Under the pieces are notes generated by a model that searched no databases, was not told the origin of the DNA, and was given only the letters and a program-made list of their open reading frames with translations. The position numbers and the translations under genes were made by a program. This document shows positions 1 through 5,909 of a stretch of DNA of 9,392 nt, in pieces. This stretch comes from an uncultured Brevibacterium sp. (lineage in GTDB: Bacteria; Actinomycetota; Actinomycetes; Actinomycetales; Brevibacteriaceae). Positions within the stretch are counted from its first letter, which is position 1, and each line of letters begins with the position of its first letter. The stretch covers positions 1 through 9,392 of the forward strand of contig CABTZC010000054.1 in the NCBI GenBank assembly GCA_902489185.1, given 5' to 3'.

Positions 1-46
1 CCGCCCTCTCAAGGCGGAAACGGCAGTTCGAACCTGCTCGGGGGTA
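1..46 (+). tRNA. tRNA-Glu (CTC), 3' part only
   Basis: The 5' half lies outside the window. Visible are a perfect 5-bp anticodon stem (1-5 with 13-17) closing a 7-base loop with U33 and anticodon CTC at 8-10. A short variable region follows, then a T arm (22-26 with 34-38, one G-T pair) with a TTCGAAC loop. The 3' acceptor strand is at 39-45 and the discriminator A at 46. CCA is not encoded: the next bases are CAC. CTC reads the GAG codon, hence tRNA-Glu. In other actinomycetes a tRNA-Gln/tRNA-Glu pair next to gltX lies upstream of the leuCD regulator, so gltX may lie to the left; that part is inference. Confidence 0.9.
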
Positions 47-68
47 CACACTCCAAAACTTCATACAA

Positions 69-102
69 ATGAGGGGCGCATCTACATAGATGCGCCCCTC
101 AT
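69..102. terminator. Strong hairpin, likely bidirectional terminator
   Basis: A perfect inverted repeat pairs 69-82 with 89-102, giving 14 bp of mostly GC pairs around a 6-base loop. It lies between the tRNA (plus strand) and the end of the DUF4282 gene (minus strand, stop at 131). On the minus strand the hairpin is followed by a T-rich stretch ending in TTTT. On the plus strand the following bases are only moderately T-rich. It therefore fits best as the terminator of the minus-strand gene, and may also stop tRNA read-through. Confidence 0.75.
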
Positions 103-130
103 GCGTGCTGTTGTGGTTGCTAGCCCACGA

Positions 131-793
131 CTAGTCGGTCAGAGCTTTACGCATTTCAGTAGTGTTTTGCGCCGTGCGGATATTGGCGACCATGAATTCG
201 AGCGCAATACGCGACAAAATGATCTGCGCAAGAGCAGGAATCCACCCCAGGAGAATGGCGGGGACGAACATCATGGCCAAGAGCCCACCGCCTGAACCAG
301 ACATGTAGTAGCTGAAGCCACTAGCAGCTGCAGAAGCAAGCGCAGTGATGACGATCCATAGAATCCATGTTCCCACTGCAGTGACGATGGAAAGTGTGTA
401 CAAGACACTTGCAAAGTTGATCGTCACAAAGTTTTCGAACTTCAGATCAAACAATGCCTTGAAGAAGCGCGTAAACACGTTGCCTTTAGGAGCCTGCGAC
501 TGGCCTGCGTCAGCTGCAGGTGCGTTGTGAGTGGGAACCACACCGGTGTTGTAGTTGGCGGTCGGATATGGTTGCCCGGTGGCAGGCTGGCTTGCGGTAG
601 GTTGTGCCGGAGCCGAGGCATACTGCTGAGGCGCAATGGGGCCCGTCTGGGCAGACCCCTGAGGGACGCTTCCCGGTGCTGGCTGAGGGGCGGAGCCGTA
701 TGGACCCGAGCCGTAAGCGTTAGAGGAGCTGGGAGCGCTGGAGGGCGGCGTTGGGCTGTTGGGTGCGCCGCTTGATGGGTAGTTGTCAGTCAT
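131..793 (-). CDS. DUF4282 family membrane protein with disordered Pro/Gln-rich N-terminus
   Basis: The 220-residue protein has two parts. Residues 1-105 are low-complexity and rich in Pro, Ala, Ser, Gln and Gly, with no predicted fold. Residues 106-212 match my recollection of the DUF4282 pattern: an FFKALFD-type amphipathic entry, a first membrane segment at about 126-153, a glycine-rich turn, a second segment at about 169-196, then a tail with R-x-x-L-E-F and an R-x-A-x-N-T motif. The function of DUF4282 proteins is not established. The disordered part is probably cytoplasmic because there is no signal peptide. The start is ATG at 793, preceded by AAGGAG at 6 bases. The gene is transcribed away from the IclR gene, behind that gene's terminator, so it probably has its own promoter. 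Family assignment is confident; any role would be a guess. Confidence 0.85.
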   Translation of the reverse strand: MTDNYPSSGAPNSPTPPSSAPSSSNAYGSGPYGSAPQPAPGSVPQGSAQTGPIAPQQYASAPAQPTASQPATGQPYPTANYNTGVVPTHNAPAADAGQSQAPKGNVFTRFFKALFDLKFENFVTINFASVLYTLSIVTAVGTWILWIVITALASAAASGFSYYMSGSGGGLLAMMFVPAILLGWIPALAQIILSRIALEFMVANIRTAQNTTEMRKALTD

Positions 794-824
794 GAAGGAC
801 TCCTTTGTTCATGGTGCTACATCA

Positions 825-830
825 ATTATG
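825..830 (-). promoter_or_regulatory. Candidate -10 element for the DUF4282 gene
   Basis: The minus strand reads CATAAT here, five of six matches to TATAAT. It would place the transcript start about 25 bases before the ATG, leaving room for the AAGGAG site. No good -35 hexamer is seen at 16-18 bases. The upstream ltbR terminator makes a separate promoter for this gene likely. Confidence 0.35.
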
Positions 831-844
831 TTACGCAATTCGCA

Positions 845-880
845 CATAAAACTGGGGCCACCCCAAGAAAGGGCAGCCCC
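845..880 (-). terminator. Intrinsic terminator of the IclR-family gene
   Basis: Read on the minus strand, GGGGCTGCCC (880-871) pairs with the segment ending in GGCCCC at 854, with two G-U pairs and a loop of about 7 bases. AGTTTT follows directly (853-848). This is a classical GC hairpin plus T-tract, starting 17 bases after the TAA stop at 897-899. A smaller dyad, CCTGC-GT-GCAGG (883-894), lies between the stop and the hairpin. Confidence 0.75.
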
Positions 881-896
881 GGCCTGCGTGCAGGAC

Positions 897-1616
897 TTAT
901 GCGCGGTTGAGCGCATCCGTAAGAGCTCTCGCAGCCTCAAGAACCGACTGCGCGTGCAATCGACCAGGCTGGCGGGTCAAACGCTCCACCGGACCGGAAA
1001 TCGACACGGCTGCAACAACCCGCGAACTGGGGCCACGGACAGGGGCGGAAACCGAAGCCACGCCACGTTCGCGTTCCGCGATCGACTGTGCCCAACCTCG
1101 GCGGCGGACACCAGAAAGAATCGTGGCAGAAAAGCGTGCGCCGCGCAGACCCGTGTGCATGCGGTCTGGCTCCTCCCACGCCAGGAGCACCTGCGCGGCG
1201 GAACCCGCGCGCATACTCAAAGTGGCACCAATAGGAACGGAGTCACGCAAGCCCACGGGACGTTCAGCGGCCGCAACACACAAACGTAGGTCACCCTGGC
1301 GCCGGAACAGCTGAGCGGACTCCCCTGTGCGGTCGCGCAACTGGTTGAGAACAGGGCCAGCGGCAGCGAGTAGACGGTCTTCGCCGGCTGCGGAGGAAAG
1401 TTCGGACAGTCGTGGGCCTAAGACAAAGCGTCCCTGAAGGTCTCGCCCAACCAGCCGGTGATACTCAAGAGCAACCGCTAAGCGGTGTGCGGTGGGGCGG
1501 GCCAATCCAGTGAGGCTGACGAGTTCAGCCAGTGAAGCAGGTCCGGCTTCAAGTGCGGACAAGACGAGTGCGGCTTTGTCGATAACACCAACGCCGCTTC
1601 CATTTTGGTTGCTCAT
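897..1616 (-). CDS. ltbR: IclR-family transcriptional regulator of leucine biosynthesis (LtbR/NdgR type)
   Basis: The 239-residue protein has an N-terminal winged helix-turn-helix (about 12-75; recognition region GLARPTAHRLAVALE at 37-51) and a C-terminal IclR effector domain (about 85-235). It closely resembles what I recall of Streptomyces NdgR, including GRFVLGPRLSEL, GESAQLFRRQGD and the long SGVRRRGWAQSI stretch. In Corynebacterium LtbR represses leuCD, leuB and trp genes, and NdgR likewise acts at leuCD. The divergent leuC here supports the same job. The ligand cannot be read from sequence. I chose the ATG at 1616 because the homologous N-terminus begins there and TACAAT ends 7 bases before it, as for a leaderless mRNA. 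An upstream in-frame ATG at 1640 has no ribosome site. Confidence 0.9.
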   Translation of the reverse strand: MSNQNGSGVGVIDKAALVLSALEAGPASLAELVSLTGLARPTAHRLAVALEYHRLVGRDLQGRFVLGPRLSELSSAAGEDRLLAAAGPVLNQLRDRTGESAQLFRRQGDLRLCVAAAERPVGLRDSVPIGATLSMRAGSAAQVLLAWEEPDRMHTGLRGARFSATILSGVRRRGWAQSIAERERGVASVSAPVRGPSSRVVAAVSISGPVERLTRQPGRLHAQSVLEAARALTDALNRA

Positions 1617-1623
1617 ACACTCA

Positions 1624-1651
1624 ATTGTAGGTCTCACCATCTAAGATGCAA
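1624..1651 (-). promoter_or_regulatory. ltbR promoter, leaderless type
   Basis: The minus strand carries TACAAT (1629-1624; five of six to consensus) and, 16 bases upstream, TTGCAT (1651-1646; weak -35). Seven bases separate the -10 from the ATG at 1616, so the predicted transcript starts at the A of the start codon. No Shine-Dalgarno sequence precedes that ATG, which agrees with a leaderless transcript, a common arrangement in actinomycetes. Confidence 0.5.
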
Positions 1652-1663
1652 GTTCGGATGGTG
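1635..1663. promoter_or_regulatory. Candidate operator in the ltbR-leuC divergent region
   Basis: A perfect 7-bp inverted repeat, CACCATC-N15-GATGGTG, covers 1635-1641 and 1657-1663. It overlaps the proposed -35 elements of both divergent promoters. A nested partial dyad, AGATG-N18-CATCT (1644-1648, 1667-1671), shares nearly the same axis near 1657, as does GTCTCAC/GTGAGTC (1631-1637, 1679-1685; one mismatch). IclR-family regulators bind dyads, and the site is well placed for control of leuCD and autoregulation. The exact binding motif is inferred, not recognised. Confidence 0.4.
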
Positions 1664-1680
1664 GTACATCTGGCTAGTGT
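1653..1680 (+). promoter_or_regulatory. Tentative leuC promoter
   Basis: TAGTGT (1675-1680) fits the minimal TAnnnT -10 pattern, with a poor TTCGGA (1653-1658) 16 bases upstream. It would give a 5' leader of roughly 68 bases containing the palindrome at 1703-1712. The match is weak; a promoter must lie somewhere in 1617-1740, but this exact position is uncertain. Confidence 0.25.
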
Positions 1681-1702
1681 GAGTCTCGAAAATCGCATGT
1701 GA

Positions 1703-1712
1703 GCGCCGGCGC
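1703..1712. repeat. GCGCCGGCGC palindrome in the leuC leader
   Basis: A perfect 10-bp palindrome, flanked by GTG (1699-1701) and CAC (1713-1715), so the arms extend if A1702 is bulged. It lies about 30 bases before the leuC ribosome site. It could be a second regulator site; as RNA it would need an unpaired loop and would form only a short stem. Chance is possible in GC-rich DNA. Confidence 0.3.
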
Positions 1713-1741
1713 CACGTAGCAGGTGCAGGTTGCGTGTCGTG

Positions 1742-1747
1742 AAGGAG
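1742..1747 (+). promoter_or_regulatory. leuC ribosome binding site
   Basis: AAGGAG lies 7 bases before the GTG at 1755. It fixes this GTG as the start and gives the usual MGxTLAEKVW N-terminus. Confidence 0.85.
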
Positions 1748-1754
1748 ATCTACC

Positions 1755-3158
1755 GTGGGAACCACACTGGCGGAGAAGGTCTGGGCTGACCATGTTGTCA
1801 CAGCCGGTCAAAACAACGAACCCGACCTCATCTACATCGACCTCCACCTTGTCCACGAAGTCACCAGCCCCCAAGCGTTCGAAGGCTTGCGACTCGCAGG
1901 CCGCAAAGTGCGCCGCCCTGACCTCACAATCGCAACGGAGGACCACAATACCCCCACCGTTGACATCGACAAACCCATTGCCGATCTCACCAGCCGCACG
2001 CAGATCGAAACCCTGCGGAAGAACGCAAAAGAATTCGGCATCCGCTTGCACTCGCTGGGTGACGTGGAGCAGGGGATCGTACACGTTGTGGGCCCTCAGC
2101 TGGGCTTGACACAGCCAGGTACCACGGTGGTGTGCGGTGACTCCCACACCTCGACCCACGGCGCGTTTGGTGCGCTTGCGTTTGGGATAGGCACCAGCGA
2201 AGTTGAACACGTGCTGGCTACCCAGACGCTCTCCCTCAAGCCGTTTAAAACCATGGCCATTACGGTCAACGGAACCCTGCCCGAACACTCCTCGGCCAAA
2301 GACATCATCCTGGCTGTCATCGCAAAAATCGGCACCAACGGGGGGTCCGGCCACGTGCTTGAGTTCCGCGGCGAAGCGATCCGCAACCTGTCCATGGAAG
2401 CGCGCATGACCTTGTGCAACATGTCGATCGAAGCTGGTGCCCGCGCCGGTATGGTCGCACCCGATGACGTCACGTTCGAGTACCTGCGGGGTCGTCCTCA
2501 TGCGCCCACGGGGGACGCGTGGGACCAGGCGGTTGCGTACTGGAAGACCTTGCGTACGGATGAGAATGCGGAATTTGACGCCGAGGTCGTTCTGGACGCC
2601 GCTGACATCGAACCTTATGTCACATGGGGAACGAACCCTGGCCAAGGATTGCCACTTTCACAATCGGTGCCCGACCCCGCCCAGATCGTTGACGAAAACG
2701 AACGAATCGCGGCAGAAAATGCCCTGGCCTACATGGACCTAACGCCTGGCACCCCGTTGAAAGACATCGCGGTGGACACCGTGTTCTTAGGTTCGTGCAC
2801 GAACGCCAGAATTGAGGACCTGCGTAGCGCGGCACACGTTCTCCGAGGTCGTTCAAAGGCTCCCAATGTACGCATGTTGGTGGTGCCCGGTTCGGCTAAA
2901 GTGCGCCTGCAAGCCGAAGAAGAAGGCCTGGACAAGATCTTCACCGACTTTGGTGCCGAATGGCGTTTTGCTGGATGCTCCATGTGCTTGGGGATGAATC
3001 CGGATCAGCTTTCGGAAGGCGAACGGTGTGCATCCACCTCGAACCGTAACTTCGAAGGGCGTCAAGGAAAAGGTGGGCGGACCCACCTGGTCAGCCCCGT
3101 GGTGGCAGCGGCAACGGCCGTGAACGGAACCCTGTCAACCCCGGCAGACCTGGCATAG
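1755..3158 (+). CDS. leuC: 3-isopropylmalate dehydratase, large subunit
   Basis: With LeuD this subunit isomerises 2-isopropylmalate to 3-isopropylmalate, the second dedicated step of leucine synthesis, in the cytoplasm. The 467-residue length equals the normal bacterial LeuC size. Aconitase-fold signatures are present: TEDHNTPT (61-68), CGDSHTSTHGAFG (127-139) and the three 4Fe-4S ligands Cys348 (in FLGSCTNARIEDLR), Cys408 and Cys411 (in AGCSMCLGMNPD). The C-terminal SNRNFEGRQGKGGRTHLVSP block (429-448) is intact. No residue needed for catalysis appears altered. The gene is divergent from the IclR regulator and 33 bp upstream of leuD, so the two are one transcription unit. Control by the regulator, presumably in response to leucine supply, is inferred from family knowledge and position. 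Confidence 0.98.
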   Translation: MGTTLAEKVWADHVVTAGQNNEPDLIYIDLHLVHEVTSPQAFEGLRLAGRKVRRPDLTIATEDHNTPTVDIDKPIADLTSRTQIETLRKNAKEFGIRLHSLGDVEQGIVHVVGPQLGLTQPGTTVVCGDSHTSTHGAFGALAFGIGTSEVEHVLATQTLSLKPFKTMAITVNGTLPEHSSAKDIILAVIAKIGTNGGSGHVLEFRGEAIRNLSMEARMTLCNMSIEAGARAGMVAPDDVTFEYLRGRPHAPTGDAWDQAVAYWKTLRTDENAEFDAEVVLDAADIEPYVTWGTNPGQGLPLSQSVPDPAQIVDENERIAAENALAYMDLTPGTPLKDIAVDTVFLGSCTNARIEDLRSAAHVLRGRSKAPNVRMLVVPGSAKVRLQAEEEGLDKIFTDFGAEWRFAGCSMCLGMNPDQLSEGERCASTSNRNFEGRQGKGGRTHLVSPVVAAATAVNGTLSTPADLA

Positions 3159-3191
3159 AGCCTCGAAACGAAGAGCACTTTAGGAGTCATC

Positions 3192-3791
3192 GTGGAAAAG
3201 TTCACTTCACACACCGGCGTGGGTGTTCCCTTGAACCGGTCAGCCGTTGACACTGACCAGATCATCCCGGCCGTGTACCTCAAACGCGTGACCAAGACTG
3301 GTTTCGACGACGCCTTGTTTGCGCGCTGGCGGAAAGACCCTGAGTTCGTTCTCAACCGCGAACCGTACGCGCACGGGTCTGTGCTGGTGGCTGGGCCCGA
3401 CTTTGGGACAGGATCATCGCGTGAACACGCAGTGTGGGCTCTGCGCGACTACGGTTTCAAGGCTGTTTTGTCGTCACGCTTCGCCGACATTTTCCGTGGA
3501 AACGCCGGAAAGAACGGCCTGGTCGTCGCCCAGCTTGAGCAAAGTGACATTGATCTCCTTCTCAAACGCATTGAGAACCAGCCTGGGATCGAAGTCACAG
3601 TCAACCTGGAAACACGCACGGTCCACTGTGATGACCTGACACTGCCTTTTGATATCGACGAGTTCACACGGTACCGCCTCATGGAAGGGCTGGACGACAT
3701 CAGCCTGACACTCCAACACGAAGGCGATATCGACACGTATGAAGCCCAGCGACCAGGCTTTAAACCCACAACTCTCCCTGTCCCAGAGTGA
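3192..3791 (+). CDS. leuD: 3-isopropylmalate dehydratase, small subunit
   Basis: This is the swivel-domain partner of LeuC. The 199-residue protein has the family's usual length. It shows the N-terminal DTDQIIPAVYLKRV substrate region (20-33), the FGTGSSREHAVWAL signature (71-84) and the FRGNAGKNGL loop (101-110), a form seen in actinobacterial LeuD where proteobacteria have FYNNAFKNGL. The start is GTG at 3192, with AGGAG at 3182-3186 in front. It follows leuC by 33 bp and needs LeuC for activity. A 67-bp gap without a recognisable terminator separates it from murA, so read-through is possible. In Streptomyces and Mycobacterium, as I recall, an HU-type gene (hup) follows leuD; it is absent here. 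Confidence 0.97.
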   Translation: MEKFTSHTGVGVPLNRSAVDTDQIIPAVYLKRVTKTGFDDALFARWRKDPEFVLNREPYAHGSVLVAGPDFGTGSSREHAVWALRDYGFKAVLSSRFADIFRGNAGKNGLVVAQLEQSDIDLLLKRIENQPGIEVTVNLETRTVHCDDLTLPFDIDEFTRYRLMEGLDDISLTLQHEGDIDTYEAQRPGFKPTTLPVPE

Positions 3792-3847
3792 GCAAACTGA
3801 AAAAACAGGAACCCTGCCTGGGCTAGCATTGCTCTAGTTGCCCAAAG

Positions 3848-3853
3848 AAAGGA
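3848..3853 (+). promoter_or_regulatory. murA ribosome binding site
   Basis: AAAGGA, 5 bases before the ATG at 3859, selects this start over an in-frame TTG at 3838. The TTG would add seven residues not expected for the family. Confidence 0.75.
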
Positions 3854-3858
3854 TTCCG

Positions 3859-5178
3859 ATGCTGATCGTGCACGGAGGTACACCTCTGGCCGGCACAGTT
3901 CGCGTACGTGGAGCCAAGAACTTGGTGTCTAAAGCGATGGTGGCCTCGCTGCTGGGCGAGACCCCGTCGGTTCTACGGAGCGTTCCGCGTATTCGCGATG
4001 TTGAGATCGTGACCGGTCTTTTGGAACTACACGGTGTTCGCACCCACACGGCGCCAGATGGCGACCAGCCAGACGGCGAAATCCATATGGACCCAAGCAA
4101 CATCGAGTCCGGTTCGATTCCCGACATCGATGCGCACGCAGGGTCCTCGCGTGTACCGATCCTTTTCTGCGGCCCACTGTTGCACCGCTTGGGTCAAGCA
4201 TTTATCCCCGACCTTGGTGGGTGCCGGATCGGGGACCGCCCCATCAACTTCCACTTGGACGTCCTGCGCCAGTTCGGCGCAACCGTCGATAAGACGCCCG
4301 GCGGTATCAAACTCGAAGCACCTCGGCGACTCACCGGCACCAAGGTGGAACTGCCGTACCCATCTGTGGGAGCTACCGAACAGGTCCTTCTTACGGCAGT
4401 TCGTGCAGAAGGTACTACAGAGCTCAAAAACGCTGCCGTCGAACCGGAAATCATGGACCTCGTGGCAGTACTCCAAAAAATGGGCGCCATCATTTCCGTT
4501 GACACTGACCGCGTGATTCGCATTGAAGGTGTCGACTCCCTGCGCGGTTACACTCACCGTGCGATTCCCGACCGGATCGAAGCCGGGTCATGGGCCTCGG
4601 CAGCGCTGGCCACTGGTGGCAAGATCTTTGTCGAAGGTGCACAACAGGAGTCCATGATCACGTTCCTTAACGTGTTCAGGAAAATTGGGGGACAGTTCGA
4701 CGTCCGCGAAAACGGCATTCTCTTTGCTCACCCAGGAACCGAACTTCAATCGGTAGCCCTCGAAACCGATGTACACCCAGGTTTTATGACCGACTGGCAA
4801 CAACCTCTGGTGGTTGCACTCACGCAAGCAAATGGGCTGTCCATCATCCACGAAACCGTGTATGAAAACCGGTTCGGGTTCACCGACGCCCTTGTGCGCA
4901 TGGGGGCGAACATTCAGCTCTACCGCGAATGTCTAGGCGGTACCCCGTGCCGATTCGGCCGCATGAACTTTAACCACTCAGCCGTGATTTCCGGTCCTAC
5001 ACCGTTGACTGGGAAAGACATCGAAATACCGGATCTGCGTGGGGGTTTCTCACACGTTATCGCTGCGCTCGCAGCTGAGGGCACCAGCAATGTGCGTGGA
5101 CTCCGACTTCTGAACCGCGGATACGAAGACTTCACTCAGAAGCTCGAATCCCTGGGGGCGAGGATGGAGATTCCATGA
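3859..5178 (+). CDS. murA: UDP-N-acetylglucosamine 1-carboxyvinyltransferase
   Basis: MurA transfers enolpyruvate from PEP to UDP-GlcNAc, the committed step of peptidoglycan precursor synthesis, in the cytoplasm. The 439-residue protein has the two-domain inside-out barrel of EPSP-synthase relatives. The Lys20-Asn21 pair of the GAKN motif is present. The mobile loop carries the catalytic cysteine at 122 (LGGCRIGDRPINFH), and later blocks include SVGATEQVLLTAV, TDWQQPLVVALTQA and IPDLRGGFSHVIAALAAEG. Mycobacterial MurA has Asp at the loop position; the Cys here is the fosfomycin-sensitive form, so sensitivity of the enzyme is predicted. The start is ATG at 3859. The TGA stop overlaps the plsC ATG (ATGA), implying translational coupling. 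No convincing promoter was found in the 67 bp upstream; TAGCAT at 3824-3829 is the best -10 candidate. Confidence 0.97.
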   Translation: MLIVHGGTPLAGTVRVRGAKNLVSKAMVASLLGETPSVLRSVPRIRDVEIVTGLLELHGVRTHTAPDGDQPDGEIHMDPSNIESGSIPDIDAHAGSSRVPILFCGPLLHRLGQAFIPDLGGCRIGDRPINFHLDVLRQFGATVDKTPGGIKLEAPRRLTGTKVELPYPSVGATEQVLLTAVRAEGTTELKNAAVEPEIMDLVAVLQKMGAIISVDTDRVIRIEGVDSLRGYTHRAIPDRIEAGSWASAALATGGKIFVEGAQQESMITFLNVFRKIGGQFDVRENGILFAHPGTELQSVALETDVHPGFMTDWQQPLVVALTQANGLSIIHETVYENRFGFTDALVRMGANIQLYRECLGGTPCRFGRMNFNHSAVISGPTPLTGKDIEIPDLRGGFSHVIAALAAEGTSNVRGLRLLNRGYEDFTQKLESLGARMEIP

Positions 5179-5909
5179 CAAAGAAACCCTATGACGTGAC
5201 ATTCACACCTGAAGACCACAAGCGCACGTTTCGTCTAGCTCGGATGGTCGCGCCGCCTCTGAAGGCTGTATACCGTGTGTTTGGCAGGTGGGTAGACGAG
5301 AACCCGCACAACATTCCCACAGATGGTCCCGCGATTCTGGCGGTGTACCACGCGAGCCTGCTCGACCCAGTGTTCGTTGCGCTGTCTCTCTGGTCAAACG
5401 GGCGCTTGCCCCGGTTTATGGCCAAGTCCCCACTGTTCACTGGCCTGATCGGTGGGCCCATGCGCGCGCTGGGACAGATCCCGGTACTTCGCAACTCAGC
5501 GACCGCCTCGGACTCCTTAAAATACGCACGCAAGGCACTTGACGCAGGCGAATGCGTTGTCATTTACCCGCAAGGAACTCTGACCAAGAATCCCGAACTC
5601 TGGCCCGAGAACTTCAAAACGGGAGTGGCCCGCCTTGCACTTGAAAGCGGTGTGCCCATCGTGCCTGTGGCGCACTGGGGGACCAGTGCCCTCATGCCGC
5701 CGGGAGCCAAGAAACCCGCGTTCAAACCCGGCAATATCGTGCGCATCTCCTACGGTGAACCCATCGACGTCACGGCCATTGAACCTACTCGCGAAAACCT
5801 GCGCACCATCACCAACCACATTGAAGCCGTGATCGCACGCGATGTTGCACGGCTGAGCGGTAGACCACTTCCAGAACGCTACACACACGCATTGGAGCTG
5901 TCCTTATGA
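5175..5909 (+). CDS. plsC: 1-acyl-sn-glycerol-3-phosphate acyltransferase (PlsC family)
   Basis: The 244-residue protein belongs to the lysophospholipid acyltransferase family, which acylates lysophosphatidic acid to phosphatidic acid at the membrane. Motif I is YHASLLDP, with the catalytic H59 and D64 of H-x4-D. Motif II-like residues lie around LPRFMAKSPLFTG (78-90), and motif IV around PIVPVAHWG (161-169). Motif III reads YPQGTLTKNPELWP (131-144): the usual Glu of the EGT motif is Gln133, from codon CAA where GAA would restore it. Tyr58 stands where Asn often precedes the motif-I His. There is no strong transmembrane segment, so attachment is probably peripheral. It overlaps murA and gpsA by 4 bases each. 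GpsA next door supplies the glycerol-3-phosphate backbone for this pathway. The acyl acceptor could differ from LPA, since family members vary. Confidence 0.88.
   Translation: MTKKPYDVTFTPEDHKRTFRLARMVAPPLKAVYRVFGRWVDENPHNIPTDGPAILAVYHASLLDPVFVALSLWSNGRLPRFMAKSPLFTGLIGGPMRALGQIPVLRNSATASDSLKYARKALDAGECVVIYPQGTLTKNPELWPENFKTGVARLALESGVPIVPVAHWGTSALMPPGAKKPAFKPGNIVRISYGEPIDVTAIEPTRENLRTITNHIEAVIARDVARLSGRPLPERYTHALELSL

Noticed and set aside
783..1289. Plus-strand open frame of 168 codons over the regulator gene
   Set aside because: It is antisense to a clear IclR-family gene, starts inside the DUF4282 start region, and has Arg/Thr-rich composition without any domain.
1646..1702. Short frame (18 codons) before leuC as a possible leader peptide
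   Set aside because: It has only two Leu codons, no ribosome site, and no alternative terminator structures, so leucine attenuation is not supported.
1674..2645. Long minus-strand open frame of 323 codons across leuC
   Set aside because: It lies opposite leuC, which has every expected motif. Its translation resembles no family I know, and such frames are common opposite GC-rich genes.
3792..3858. Terminator after leuD or promoter of murA
   Set aside because: Only a 4-bp CAGG/CCTG stem and weak -10 look-alikes (TAGCAT, TCTAGT) without -35 partners are seen, too little to annotate.
4027..4557. Minus-strand open frame of 176 codons within murA
   Set aside because: It is a shadow of murA, has no ribosome site of note and shows no recognisable motifs.
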